A stretch of DNA of 51,959 bases from Rhodobacter sp. (GCA_027487575.1 JAIYDJ010000010.1:1-51959); one strand, 5' to 3'; positions 16,593 through 26,062 are shown, counted from the stretch's first letter. Numbers and translations: made by a program. The notes: generated by a model not told the origin, from the sequence alone.

Positions 16593-17579
16593 ATGAAGTT
16601 GAAACTTGCAACCATGGCCTGCTTGCTGGCAACCGGATCCGCGCTTGCGGTCGGGGCACCCGCCTCTGCGCAGGACAAGTCGATTGCGACGGTCGTCAAG
16701 ATCGCCGGCATCCAGTGGTTCAACCGCATGGAAGAGGGCGTCAAGAAGTACGCCGCCGACACCGGCACCAACGCATTCCAGGTCGGCCCCGCACAAGCCG
16801 ACCCGCAGCAGCAGGCCGCCCTGCTGGAAGACATGATCGCGCAGGGCGTCAACGCCATCGCGGTCGTTCCGATGTCGCCCGAAGCGATCGAGCCGGTGCT
16901 GAAGCGCGCCATGGATGCGGGCATCGTGGTCATCAGCCATGAAGCCGCCAGCCAGCAGAACGTCAACTACGACATCGAGGCCTTCAAGAACGAAGATTTC
17001 GGCGCCAACCTGATGGAACAGATGGCAACCTGCATGGGTGGGACCGGCGAATACGCCGTGTTCGTCGGCTCGCTGACCAGCCAGACGCACAACCAGTGGG
17101 TCGATGGCGCGATTGCCTACCAGAAGGAAAAGTATCCGAACATGGTTCTGGTCGGCGACAAGAACGAAACCTTCGACGACCAGCAGAAGGCCTATGAAAA
17201 GGCACAGGAAGTGCTGCGCGCCTACCCGAACGTCAAGGGTCTGCAGGGTTCGGCCTCGACCGACGTGGCAGGCATCGGCCTTGCCATCGAAGAGCGCGGC
17301 ACGGCGGACGGCACCTGCGTGTTCGGCACCTCGCTGCCGTCGATTGCCGGGCAGTATCTGGAAACCGGCGCGGTTGACGGCATCGGGTTCTGGGACCCGT
17401 CGGTCGCGGGCTATGCGATGAACAAGCTGGCCACCATGGTCATGGCCGGCGAGACGGTCACCGACGGCATGGACCTTGGCCTGCCGGGCTACGAGGCGGT
17501 CAAGCTGGACGGCAAGGTCATCTACGGCCAGGCTTGGGTCAACGTGAACAAGGCGAACATGGCCGACTATCCGTTCTGA
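16593..17579 (+). CDS. sugar ABC transporter substrate-binding protein (LsrB/RhaS-like)
   Basis: A 328-residue periplasmic binding protein of the type that serves RbsABC-like importers. ATG 16593 was chosen over upstream in-frame codons because GGAGGA stands six bases before it and it begins a perfect signal peptide ([15 protein letters not shown], cleavage near ASA/QDK). The mature part starts [19 protein letters not shown], like LsrB/RhaS proteins that bind five- or six-carbon deoxy or branched sugars. It is the first gene of a plus-strand operon with the ATPase, two permeases, dhaK and dhaL. Clustering with mtnK/mtnA points to a 5-modified pentose or related sugar; this is inference. Confidence 0.92.
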   Translation: MKLKLATMACLLATGSALAVGAPASAQDKSIATVVKIAGIQWFNRMEEGVKKYAADTGTNAFQVGPAQADPQQQAALLEDMIAQGVNAIAVVPMSPEAIEPVLKRAMDAGIVVISHEAASQQNVNYDIEAFKNEDFGANLMEQMATCMGGTGEYAVFVGSLTSQTHNQWVDGAIAYQKEKYPNMVLVGDKNETFDDQQKAYEKAQEVLRAYPNVKGLQGSASTDVAGIGLAIEERGTADGTCVFGTSLPSIAGQYLETGAVDGIGFWDPSVAGYAMNKLATMVMAGETVTDGMDLGLPGYEAVKLDGKVIYGQAWVNVNKANMADYPF

Positions 17580-17594
17580 TCGGCGGCTGACTGT

Positions 17595-17624
17595 GCGGGG
17601 GGTGGCAAATCTGCCTCCCCCCGC
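17595..17624 (+). terminator. hairpin between binding-protein and ATPase genes (importer 1)
   Basis: A 13-bp stem with one mismatch joins 17595-17607 and 17612-17624 around the loop AATC. It is G-run rich and followed by TTCC but no long T-run, so it more likely stabilises or partly terminates the binding-protein mRNA than ends the operon. Confidence 0.6.
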
Positions 17625-17657
17625 TTCCTATTGCCCTTTGGCAACACGAGCATCTGC

Positions 17658-19148
17658 ATGGCCCCCACTGACCCGCTGATTGCCCTGAACGGCATTACCA
17701 AGACCTATTCGGGGATCACGGCCCTGGCCGATGCGGGGTTTACCATCGCCGCCGGCGAAGCCGTCTGCCTTGCGGGCGAAAACGGCAGCGGCAAATCGAC
17801 CCTGATCAAGATCCTGGCCGGCGTCGAACAACCCGACCGCGGCGAAATCCGGATCGGTGGCACGGTTCAGGGCGCGCTGAACCCGCGCCTCTCGGCGGCG
17901 GCGGGGATCATGGTGATCTTTCAGGATTTCTCGCTGTTTCCCAACCTCAGCGTGGCCGAAAACATCGCATTCAGCATCGAACTCGGCCGGCGCAGCAAAC
18001 TTTTCAACGCGGCCCGTGTGCGCGAGGTGGCAAAGCGCACGCTGGCACGGGTCGGCGTCGACATCGACCCTGATGCGGCCGTGGAAACCCTGACGGTCGC
18101 GCACAAGCAACTGGTGGCGATCTGCCGGGCCCTGGCATCCGACGCGCGGCTGATCATCATGGACGAGCCCACGACAGCCCTGACCGAACGCGAGGTGCGC
18201 GCCCTGCTGGACATCATCCGGCGCCTGAAGGCCGATGGCGTTGCGGTTCTGTTCGTCAGCCACAAGCTGGCCGAGGTGCTGGAGGTCTGCGAAAAGGTCG
18301 TCGTCCTGCGCAACGGTCGCAAGGTTGCCGAAGGCCCGGCCAACACCTTTGACGCGGCGTCGCTGACCCGGCACATGACCGGGCGCGATGTGGCGGAACA
18401 GCCGCCCGAACCGCTGGGCGCAACCGCGCCGGTTCTGATGCAGGTGCGGGGCCTGTCCAAGCCGGGCGCGTTCGACGCGGTCAGCTTCGATCTGCGCGCG
18501 GGCGAAGTTCTGGGGATTTCAGGGCTGCTCGGGTCGGGCCGCACGGCGCTGGCCAAGGCGCTGTTCGGGCTTGTGGCACCCGAGGCGGGCGCGATCGACC
18601 TTGCCGGAAAAAGCGTTCCCTTAGGCGATCCTCTGGCCGCAGCGACGGCGGGGATCGGTTATGTCCCCGAAGACCGGTTGACCGAAGGGCTGTTCCTGAC
18701 ACAGTCGATCGTGCGCAACGTCGCCATCGGGCGGCTGGACGCGCACGGCCGGGGCGGCCTGCTGGATCTGGCGGCAATGTGGGGCGAGGCCGCCGACTGG
18801 CTGCGCAAGCTGAGCGTCAAGGCCCCGCAGATCGAGGCCCCGGTCAGGTCGCTGTCCGGTGGCAACCAGCAGCGCGTGGTTCTGGCCCGCTGGCTGGCGC
18901 GGACCCCGCGCGTTCTGGTGCTGAACGGGCCCAGCGTGGGGGTGGATGTCGGGTCGAAATCCGACATCCACGGCATCATCCGCGATCTTTCGGCACAGGG
19001 CCTGGGCGTCATCGTGATTTCCGACGATCTGCCCGAACTTCTGTCAACCTGTCACCGCATTCTGGTCATGAAGGCAGGCCGCATCACCGACGAACTCGTC
19101 GGCACCCAGACATCGGAAACCGACCTCGCGCATCGGCTGGCCTCCTGA
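17658..19148 (+). CDS. sugar ABC transporter ATP-binding protein
   Basis: A 496-residue tandem ATPase of the RbsA type; the first half energises import and the second is usually degenerate. ATG 17658 is preferred to a TTG at 17631. Domain 1 has Walker A GENGSGKST (40-48) and Walker B MDEPTTAL. Domain 2 has GLLGSGRTALAK in place of Walker A, a good LSGGNQQRVVLARWL signature, but a Walker B reading VLNGPSVGVDVG near residue 421, so both the Walker Asp and the catalytic Glu are lost. The stop overlaps the next start by one base. It works with the two permeases encoded downstream. Confidence 0.93.
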   Translation: MAPTDPLIALNGITKTYSGITALADAGFTIAAGEAVCLAGENGSGKSTLIKILAGVEQPDRGEIRIGGTVQGALNPRLSAAAGIMVIFQDFSLFPNLSVAENIAFSIELGRRSKLFNAARVREVAKRTLARVGVDIDPDAAVETLTVAHKQLVAICRALASDARLIIMDEPTTALTEREVRALLDIIRRLKADGVAVLFVSHKLAEVLEVCEKVVVLRNGRKVAEGPANTFDAASLTRHMTGRDVAEQPPEPLGATAPVLMQVRGLSKPGAFDAVSFDLRAGEVLGISGLLGSGRTALAKALFGLVAPEAGAIDLAGKSVPLGDPLAAATAGIGYVPEDRLTEGLFLTQSIVRNVAIGRLDAHGRGGLLDLAAMWGEAADWLRKLSVKAPQIEAPVRSLSGGNQQRVVLARWLARTPRVLVLNGPSVGVDVGSKSDIHGIIRDLSAQGLGVIVISDDLPELLSTCHRILVMKAGRITDELVGTQTSETDLAHRLAS

Positions 19149-20134
19149 TGAAGATTGATTTCACCCGCAACGAGACTTTGGTCGCACTGATCATCCTCGG
19201 CTTTTGCGCCATCGCGGCGATTAGCGACCCCGGCTTTCTGTCGATGGCGACGCTGACAGACCTGCTGCGCGGCGGCATCGTGATGGGCATCTTTGCCGTG
19301 GCGGCGCTGCTGGTGCTGCTGTCGGGCGGCATCGACGTCAGCTTTACCGCGATTGCGGCCTTTGCGATGTATACGACGGCGCTGATGCTGAACACATGGG
19401 CACCGGGCGTGCCATGGTGGGCGGCGTTCGGGCTGGCGATGGCGGTGGGCGCCACACTGGGGGCGATCAACGGGATCTTCATCGCGGGCTTCGGACTGCC
19501 GACGCTGATCGTCACGCTGGGCACGCTGTCGGTGTTTCGCGGGTTCATGCTGGCCTTCATCGGGTCCAAGCAGATCACCACGCTGCCCGAAGGGATGCGC
19601 GAATTTGGCCGCATGATGATGATCCGGGGCACGAACGCCGACGGATCGTTCTATTCGCTGCACTGGGCTTTTGCCGCAACCGTGCTGGTGGTGGTCGTGA
19701 CGTGGTCCCTGTTGCAGCGCACCATGCTGGGCCGGTCCATCTTTGCCATCGGCGGGTCCGAGGAAAGCGCACGCCGCATCGGGGTGAACGTGCGGGCGGT
19801 GCAGTTCTTTGTCTATGTCTATGTTGGTGTGCTGGCCGGGTTGGCGGGCGTGATCCACGCCTCGATGGCGCGGGTGGCGAACCCGTTCGATCTGGTGGGG
19901 CTGGAGCTGTCGGTGATCGCCGCCGTGGTGCTGGGCGGGGCGCGGCTGGCGGGGGGCTATGGCACCCTGACCGGTACGCTGCTGGGCGTCACGCTGATCG
20001 TTCTGGTGCGCAACAGCCTGATCGTGATCGGAATTCCGAACACATGGCAATCCATTGCTGTGGGTGTGCTGATCCTGATCGGAACCGGGCTTCCCGCCTG
20101 GCAGGCCAAACGCGCCGCAGCGCGCGCAAGCTGA
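19148..20134 (+). CDS. sugar ABC transporter permease 1
   Basis: A 328-residue membrane permease of the BPD_transp_2 (RbsC) family with about nine hydrophobic segments. The start is ATG 19148, overlapping the ATPase stop (TGATG). Family marks are the GGIDVSF loop in the third segment region and the cytoplasmic LGGARLAGGYGTLTGTLLGV near the C-terminus, which contacts the ATPase. It forms a probable heterodimer with the next permease. As part of importer 1 it should carry the sugar handled by the mtnK/mtnA/aldolase arm or by DhaKL. Confidence 0.92.
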   Translation: MKIDFTRNETLVALIILGFCAIAAISDPGFLSMATLTDLLRGGIVMGIFAVAALLVLLSGGIDVSFTAIAAFAMYTTALMLNTWAPGVPWWAAFGLAMAVGATLGAINGIFIAGFGLPTLIVTLGTLSVFRGFMLAFIGSKQITTLPEGMREFGRMMMIRGTNADGSFYSLHWAFAATVLVVVVTWSLLQRTMLGRSIFAIGGSEESARRIGVNVRAVQFFVYVYVGVLAGLAGVIHASMARVANPFDLVGLELSVIAAVVLGGARLAGGYGTLTGTLLGVTLIVLVRNSLIVIGIPNTWQSIAVGVLILIGTGLPAWQAKRAAARAS

Positions 20135-20144
20135 GGATGACCGC

Positions 20145-21173
20145 ATGACCTCTCACACCCCGTCGCGCCTGACCACGCTGTTCGCGTCAACCGAGGCTCG
20201 TCTGGCGGTGATCGCCGTCGTGGTCTTCGCCGTGATGTCGGTGCTTTCGCCGGACCGCTTTCTGTCGGCGCAGAACATGACGTCGATGGCGTTCCAGTTT
20301 CCCGAATTCGCCATTCTCGCGCTGGCCATGACGCTGACCATGCTGACGGGGGGGATTGATCTGTCGGTTGTGGGCATCGCCAACCTGTCGGCCATCGTGG
20401 CCGCCACAATCCTGACGCAGTTTGCAGGCCCGGCCGCCACCGGCACCGACGCGGTGGTGTGGCTGGTCCTGTCGGTGGGTGCGGCCGTGATGGTGGGGCT
20501 GGCTGCCGGGCTGTTCAACGGCATCGCCATCGCGATCTTCGGCCTGCCGCCGATCCTTGCCACCCTCGGGTCGGGGCTGATCTTCACCGGCATCGCCGTG
20601 GCCCTGACGGGCGGCAGCGCCGTGATGGGCTTTCCGGCCGCCGCGGCCTGGCTGGGCAACGGTCTGGTGTTGGGAATTCCCGTGCCGCTGATCCTGTTCG
20701 CCCTTCTTGCGGCGGGGCTTTCGTTCATCCTGACCCGCACAGGGTTTGGCCTGAAGGTACAGATGTTCGGGGCCAACCCGCTGGCCGCGCGGTTTGCCGC
20801 GGTCAACGTCACCTCGCTGCTGATCAAGGTGTACCTGATGTCCGGCGTCTTTGCCGCCATTGCCGGGATGGTGGTGATGAGCCGGGCCAATTCGGCAAAG
20901 GCGGATTACGGGTCGAGCTACCTGCTGCTGGCCGTTCTGATCGCGGTGCTGGGCGGGGTGAACCCCTATGGCGGCTATGGCCGGGTGATCGGGGTCGTGC
21001 TGGCCGTCCTGTCGATGCAGTTCCTGTCCTCGGGGCTGAACATGCTGCAGGTGTCGAACTTCGCGCGCGAGTTGATCTGGGGTTCGCTGCTGATCTTCGT
21101 CATGCTGGTCAACACCCGCCCCGGTCTGCGCCTCTGGCCTCGCCAAAAGGCCAAACCCGTGCCAAATTCCTGA
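20145..21173 (+). CDS. sugar ABC transporter permease 2
   Basis: A 342-residue RbsC-type permease paired with the preceding one, starting 10 bp after it with an AGGATGACCGC leader. It has the GGIDLSVVGIANLSA loop and the coupling segment LGGVNPYGGYGRVIGVVLAVL. Two different permease genes in tandem are typical of LsrCD/RhaPQ-like importers rather than single-permease RbsC systems. The 25-bp gap to dhaK supports co-transcription with the kinase. Confidence 0.92.
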   Translation: MTSHTPSRLTTLFASTEARLAVIAVVVFAVMSVLSPDRFLSAQNMTSMAFQFPEFAILALAMTLTMLTGGIDLSVVGIANLSAIVAATILTQFAGPAATGTDAVVWLVLSVGAAVMVGLAAGLFNGIAIAIFGLPPILATLGSGLIFTGIAVALTGGSAVMGFPAAAAWLGNGLVLGIPVPLILFALLAAGLSFILTRTGFGLKVQMFGANPLAARFAAVNVTSLLIKVYLMSGVFAAIAGMVVMSRANSAKADYGSSYLLLAVLIAVLGGVNPYGGYGRVIGVVLAVLSMQFLSSGLNMLQVSNFARELIWGSLLIFVMLVNTRPGLRLWPRQKAKPVPNS

Positions 21174-21198
21174 CATTTCCCTTGCCGGAGTATCGCCT

Positions 21199-22200
21199 GT
21201 GAAGAAAATCCTGAACAATCCCACCGATTACGTCGATGAAATGCTGGCAGGCCTGATCGCGGCGCATCCGGAGTATTATGCGCTGCAGGGCGAAACGGGG
21301 CGCGTCGTGACGCGGGCCAAGGCGGGCCGCGCGGGCAAGGTCGGGATCGTGACCGGCGGCGGATCGGGCCACTTGCCCGTCTTCACCGGCTATGTCGGCA
21401 CCGGCCTTCTGGATGCCTGCGCCATCGGGGATGTCTTCGCCTCGCCCTCGGCCGAACAAATGGCCGAAGCCATCCGCGCCGCAAGTCAGGGGGCCGGCGT
21501 GCTGCGGCTGTATGGCAACTACGGCGGCGACATCATGAACTTCGACATGGCCGGCGATCTGGTCGAATTCGACGACATCACCTGCACCACGGTCGTTCTG
21601 GCCGATGACATCGCCTCAGCCCCCTTGGCCGAACGGGAAAAGCGGCGTGGCGTGGGCGGAATGGTCTATGCGTTCAAGATCGCCGGGGCCTGTGCCGAAA
21701 CGGGGGCCGACCTTGCGACGGTCACGGCGGTGGCGCAGAAGGCCGCCGACGCCAGCCGGTCGATCGGGGCGGCGTTGTCCTCGTGCACGGTGCCGCAGGC
21801 CGGCAAGCCCACCTTCCACATCGGCGAGGACGAGATGGAAATGGGCATGGGCATCCACGGCGAACCCGGCGTCTGGCGCGACAAGCTGCGCCCGGCAGAT
21901 GCGATCGCCGCCGAGATGATGGACCGCCTGTTTGCCGACATGCCCATCGGGCCGGGCGACCGCGTGTCGATCATGGTCAACAGTCTGGGGGCTACCCCGC
22001 CGGAAGAGTTGTATATCCTCTACCGCGTCGTGAAGGCGCGGATCGAAGGCGCCGGGGCCAGCATCGTCATGCCGCTGGTCGGGCGCTATGCCACCTCGAT
22101 GGAGATGGCGGGGGTTTCGTTCACGATGATCAAGCTGGACGCAGAGCTTGAATCGTTGCTGACGGCGCCCTGCGACTGCGCCTTCTGGAGGGTGGGATGA
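21199..22200 (+). CDS. dhaK: dihydroxyacetone kinase-type subunit DhaK
   Basis: A 333-residue DhaK-fold protein starting at GTG 21199. The active-site residues are kept: His58 (GGGSGHLP), Asp111 (YGGDIMNF) and the substrate-binding His220 (MGIHGEPG), which forms a hemiaminal with the ketone of the substrate. The usual VKNYTGD segment reads LYGNYGGD, so the pocket differs from classical dihydroxyacetone kinases, and related proteins act on larger ketoses such as erythrulose. It overlaps dhaL by 4 bases. No dhaM phosphotransferase gene is nearby, so ATP is the likely phosphate donor. Confidence 0.9.
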   Translation: MKKILNNPTDYVDEMLAGLIAAHPEYYALQGETGRVVTRAKAGRAGKVGIVTGGGSGHLPVFTGYVGTGLLDACAIGDVFASPSAEQMAEAIRAASQGAGVLRLYGNYGGDIMNFDMAGDLVEFDDITCTTVVLADDIASAPLAEREKRRGVGGMVYAFKIAGACAETGADLATVTAVAQKAADASRSIGAALSSCTVPQAGKPTFHIGEDEMEMGMGIHGEPGVWRDKLRPADAIAAEMMDRLFADMPIGPGDRVSIMVNSLGATPPEELYILYRVVKARIEGAGASIVMPLVGRYATSMEMAGVSFTMIKLDAELESLLTAPCDCAFWRVG

Positions 22201-22808
22201 CCATCGACCGCACCGCCGTGCTGGGCGGCATCACGCGCCTTACCGCCGCCATGGAACGCGCGTTTGAAACGCTGAACGCGGCGGACGGCGCCTTGGGCGA
22301 TGGCGATCTGGGCGTGACCATGACGCGCGGCATGCGGGCCATCTCGGAGAGCGCCGCCGATCTGCCCGCCGATCTGGGACAGGCCCTGCTGCGGTGCGCG
22401 CAGAGCTTCACCAAATCGTCCGGGTCTTCCTACGGCACGCTGATGGCGACCGGTCTCATGGCGATGGCCAAGGCCGTCAAGGGGAAGGAGTCGGTCGAGG
22501 CCACGGACATCTCCGGCCTTGTGGCCCTGGCACGGGATGCGATGATCGCGCGCGGCAAGGCCGAACTGGGTGGAAAGACCGTTCTCGACAGTCTTGACGC
22601 CGTGGCACTGGCCACGGATGGGCTGACCGATCCGGCACAGGTTTCGCAGGCTGCGCGGGGCGCCGTTCGCGCCGCGCTGGAGGCTTTTCGCGACAAACCC
22701 GCCACCGTGGGGCGCGCAAGGATATTTGCCGAGAAAAGCCGGGGCATGGATGACCCGGGCATGCTGGCCATGACCCTGATCGTCGAAGCCATCGCCGATC
22801 AGGGCTGA
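22197..22808 (+). CDS. dhaL: dihydroxyacetone kinase-type subunit DhaL
   Basis: A 203-residue all-alpha nucleotide-binding subunit. The three magnesium-coordinating aspartates are present as Asp30, Asp35 and Asp37 (ADGALGDGDLGVTM); the usual His after DGD is Leu. SGSSYGTLMATGLM and GRARIFAEKSRGMDDPG match the family. It forms the kinase with DhaK. It is the last gene of the plus-strand importer operon; no strong terminator follows it directly. In this setting the pair may phosphorylate the imported ketose, or dihydroxyacetone or a tetrulose made from it. Confidence 0.9.
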   Translation: MTIDRTAVLGGITRLTAAMERAFETLNAADGALGDGDLGVTMTRGMRAISESAADLPADLGQALLRCAQSFTKSSGSSYGTLMATGLMAMAKAVKGKESVEATDISGLVALARDAMIARGKAELGGKTVLDSLDAVALATDGLTDPAQVSQAARGAVRAALEAFRDKPATVGRARIFAEKSRGMDDPGMLAMTLIVEAIADQG

Positions 22809-22957
22809 TCAGGCTTGCCGCAACCCAAAGGCGGGAAGACCTTGTTCCAATCCTGCCTGCAGAACGCCTTGACGGCGGCCTTACCCCGCGTGGGCTTCCT
22901 GAGGCGGCTTAACGAACTGGCCGCCCCGTACAACCCTGCGTCCGCTTGAATGCCATT

Positions 22958-22980
22958 CCCCGGCACAGGCTGCGCCGGGG
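22958..22980. terminator. hairpin between dhaL and the RTX gene
   Basis: CCCCGGC (22958-22964) pairs with GCCGGGG (22974-22980) around a 9-base loop, in the 187-bp gap between the convergent dhaL and RTX genes. It has no T-run on either strand. The rest of the gap shows no gene I recognise. Confidence 0.35.
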
Positions 22981-22995
22981 CGGTTCGCCCAAGCG

Positions 22996-25896
22996 TCACG
23001 TCCAGAGGAAATCGAGCGCGCTCAACTGTGTGGCGTTCGTCAACCCGGTGAGGTTGATCGAGAAATCAAGGATTCCGTTGCCGTCGGCGTCAACCTGCAA
23101 TTGCGATCCGGACACGCGCGCCTCTGAATTGTTGGACCCGCCCGAGAATGCGGCACCGCCCATATAGGCGAAGGTTCCGACCAGCATGCCCTGGAAGTGC
23201 AGGACGTCGCCTTGTGCGGCCCCCCCTCGCAGCGCGTTGAAGTCGGTGATCGTATCCAGGCCCTGCACGACACCCGACCTGAAGACGAAATGATCGGCCC
23301 CGTTTCCGCCAGTCAGGGTATCGTTTCCCGCACCTCCGTTCACAGTGTCATTGCCATCCAGTCCCGACAGCGTGTTTGCACTGGCATTTCCGGTCAGCAC
23401 GTTGGCCACGGCGTTGCCGGTCCCTTTCGCGATCCTGTCCCCCAAAGTAAGGTTCTCGAATTCGGCCCCCAGGGTCCAGTCGATGAACGAGAACACGGTA
23501 TCGGTGCCGCCCCCGGCGGTTTCGGTCACGACATCGGCGGTGGAGTCCACATAGTAAAAGTCAGTCCCCGCGCCGCCGGTCATCAGGTCGGCTCCGGCGC
23601 CGCCGTCGAGGGTGTCGGTGCCGCCGCCGCCGTAGAGGCTGTCGTTGCCCAGACCGCCCGTCAGGATGTTGGAGGCCCCGTTGCCGGTGATCTGGTTGTT
23701 CAGCGTGTTGCCGGTGCCGTTGATCGCCGCCCCGCCGGTCAGGGTCAGGTTCTCGACATGCAGGCCCAGCGTCAGGCTGATCGAGGACTGCACGCTGTCG
23801 GTACCGCCCGACGCGACCTCGATCACCTTGTCGCCGAGGTCGTCGACGACATAGGTGTCATTGCCCAGCCCGCCCGTCATGCTGTCGGCCCCCGTGCCGC
23901 CATCCAGCGAGTCGTTGCCGCCACCGCCGTTCAGCGTGTCGAGCCCGGCCATCCCGAATAGCTGGTTGTCCGCCTCGTTGCCGGTCAGGATGTTCGCCGC
24001 AAGGCTGCCCGTGCCGTTGATCGCCGCAAGGCCGGACAGCGTCAGGTTTTCGACAGAGGCGTTGGTCAGCACATAGGCCAGGCTGCTGATCACCGTATCG
24101 ACGCCTTCACCGGAAAGCTCGACCACGACATCGGTCGCCGCATCGACATAATAGGTGTCGTTGCCGATCCCGCCGACCATGCTGTCGGTCCCGGTGCCGC
24201 CGTCCAGTGTGTCGTTTCCGGCGTTTCCGATCAGCGTGTCGTTGCCGCCCAGCCCCGCCAGCAGGTTGTTGCCCAGGTTCGACAGGGCGAATGTGCCGCT
24301 GTAGGAATTGCCGGTGATCAGGTTGTTCAGGCCGTTGCCGGTGCCGTTGATCGCCGAAAATCCTTCGAGTGTCAGGTGTTCCGCATTCTCGCCCAGCGTC
24401 CAGGTGACGCTGGACAGCACCAGATCGGTGCCTTCGCCCGCGTTCTCCGTAACCACGTCCATGACATTGTCGACCCGGAAAGTGTCGTTGCCCAGACCGC
24501 CGACCATGGTATCGGCCCCAACACCGCCATAGAGGGTATCGTTTCCGACGCCCCCGGTCAGATGGTTGGCGACATCGCTGCCGGTCAGAAGATCATGCCC
24601 CAGCGAACCGATCAGATGGGTCATTCCGGAAAACCAGTCGCCATCTGCATCGCCGCCCGACGCGGTTCTGGCCAACAGGTTGACAGACACGCCCACCGCG
24701 GACGACGCATAGGACAACGTGTCGATGCCGCCACCGCCGACCAGCGTGTCCGCCCCGGCCCCGCCCTGGAACAGGTTGTTCCCGAGGCTTCCGGTCAGGC
24801 TGTCCTGAAAGGCGGTGCCGAAAACGTTCTCGATTTCCGCAAGGACATCACCTTCGGCGTCGCCGCCGGCGGTGCTGCCGTCTGCGAGGTTGATGGTGAC
24901 CCCTGATGCGGACGCGGAGTAGTCGACGGTGTCGCTTCCCATACCGCCGGTGATGCTGTCCTGTCCGGCGCCACCGGCCAGAATGTTGTCGTTGGCATCC
25001 CCGATCAGCGTGTCGTTTGATGCTGACCCGATCAGGTTCTCGATCCCAGTCAGAGTGTCGCCTGCGGCATCGCCGCCCGTGTTGGCGCTGCCGTTGACGG
25101 TCACGCTGACCGCCACGGTCGAAGCCGAGTAATCGGCGGTATCCATGCCGATCCCGCCGTCAAGGCTGTCTGCCCCGGCGCCGCCCAGCAGGGTGTCGAT
25201 GCCGTCATCGCCAAAGAGGCTGTCGTTGCCGACGCCGCCCAGAATGCGGTCTGCGCCGAGCCCGCCGAGGATCGCGTTGTTGCCCCCGTCACCCGTCAGC
25301 GTGTCATCCAAAGCCGACCCGGTCAGGTTCTCGATCGCAACCAGAACATCCCCTGCGGCGTCGCCACCGGTGTTGGACGATCCGTTGATCGTCACGTTGA
25401 CGGCCAAGGCTGACGTGGAATAGTCCGCCATGTCGATCCCGGCACCGCCATCCAGACGATCCACACCCGCGCCGCCGATCAGGGTATCCAGGCCCGAACC
25501 GCCGAACAGGCTGTCGTTTCCGTTGCCGCCCGACAGGGCGTTGTCCAATCCGTCACCGGTCAGACTGTCATTCGCCCCCGATCCCAGGATCGCCTCGATC
25601 GTGTTCAGCACGATGACGTCGCCCGCCGCATCCCCGCCGGTTCCGACCCCGCTCAGCAGGCTGACCGTCACGCCCAGCGACGAGGCCGAATAGTCCACCC
25701 AGTCGAAGTTCGTGCCACCGTCCATGCGGTCGCTGCCGACGCCGCCGATCAGCGTGTCGTTTCCGATTCCGCCGAACAGGGTGTCGTTGCCTGCATCGCC
25801 GTTGAGAACATCGTTACCGTCGATCCCGCTGATCGAGTCGGCTGTCGTCGACCCAAGGATGGTGTCGTTTCCAGTGGTTCCCGCGTAAACCGGCAT
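22996..25896 (-). CDS. RTX-type calcium-binding repeat protein, probably secreted by type I secretion
   Basis: A 966-residue acidic protein made almost entirely of hemolysin-type GGxGxDxLx repeats. There is no N-terminal signal peptide. The N-terminal half holds five units of about 90 residues containing DYSxS and GGDAxGD. The C-terminal half holds four longer units containing VDxxxDVV, VENLTL and INGTGN. The last about 100 residues (DHFVFRSG, TITDF, FSINLTGL, DFLWT) resemble serralysin-type C-terminal regions that carry the type I export signal. A GGAGAA site precedes ATG 25896. No enzyme domain is visible, so it is probably an adhesin or surface-layer-like protein. No secretion genes are in the window. 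Confidence 0.9.
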   Translation of the reverse strand: MPVYAGTTGNDTILGSTTADSISGIDGNDVLNGDAGNDTLFGGIGNDTLIGGVGSDRMDGGTNFDWVDYSASSLGVTVSLLSGVGTGGDAAGDVIVLNTIEAILGSGANDSLTGDGLDNALSGGNGNDSLFGGSGLDTLIGGAGVDRLDGGAGIDMADYSTSALAVNVTINGSSNTGGDAAGDVLVAIENLTGSALDDTLTGDGGNNAILGGLGADRILGGVGNDSLFGDDGIDTLLGGAGADSLDGGIGMDTADYSASTVAVSVTVNGSANTGGDAAGDTLTGIENLIGSASNDTLIGDANDNILAGGAGQDSITGGMGSDTVDYSASASGVTINLADGSTAGGDAEGDVLAEIENVFGTAFQDSLTGSLGNNLFQGGAGADTLVGGGGIDTLSYASSAVGVSVNLLARTASGGDADGDWFSGMTHLIGSLGHDLLTGSDVANHLTGGVGNDTLYGGVGADTMVGGLGNDTFRVDNVMDVVTENAGEGTDLVLSSVTWTLGENAEHLTLEGFSAINGTGNGLNNLITGNSYSGTFALSNLGNNLLAGLGGNDTLIGNAGNDTLDGGTGTDSMVGGIGNDTYYVDAATDVVVELSGEGVDTVISSLAYVLTNASVENLTLSGLAAINGTGSLAANILTGNEADNQLFGMAGLDTLNGGGGNDSLDGGTGADSMTGGLGNDTYVVDDLGDKVIEVASGGTDSVQSSISLTLGLHVENLTLTGGAAINGTGNTLNNQITGNGASNILTGGLGNDSLYGGGGTDTLDGGAGADLMTGGAGTDFYYVDSTADVVTETAGGGTDTVFSFIDWTLGAEFENLTLGDRIAKGTGNAVANVLTGNASANTLSGLDGNDTVNGGAGNDTLTGGNGADHFVFRSGVVQGLDTITDFNALRGGAAQGDVLHFQGMLVGTFAYMGGAAFSGGSNNSEARVSGSQLQVDADGNGILDFSINLTGLTNATQLSALDFLWT

Positions 25897-26062
25897 CTAC
25901 ATTCTCCAGATCAACTCGCAAGCGGCTCCGTGGCGTACGGCGCTTTCGGTGTCTGTCTGCGGAGAGGAGGTGGCGGAATAAAGGCATTCCGGAAGCGCGG
26001 CGGTGCCCTTGCCGATGAACGGGTCAACAGACTGTTTCGAACTTGCGGCCCTTGTTTTGCTT

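Noticed and set aside
22799..22999. A 66-codon minus-strand frame in the dhaL/RTX gap
   Set aside because: No recognisable domain or ribosome-binding site; it could be a decayed remnant, but nothing supports a gene.
23197..25693. Repetitive DNA suggesting a CRISPR-like or satellite array
   Set aside because: The periodicity follows the RTX protein repeats in frame; units vary and there are no constant repeats with unique spacers.
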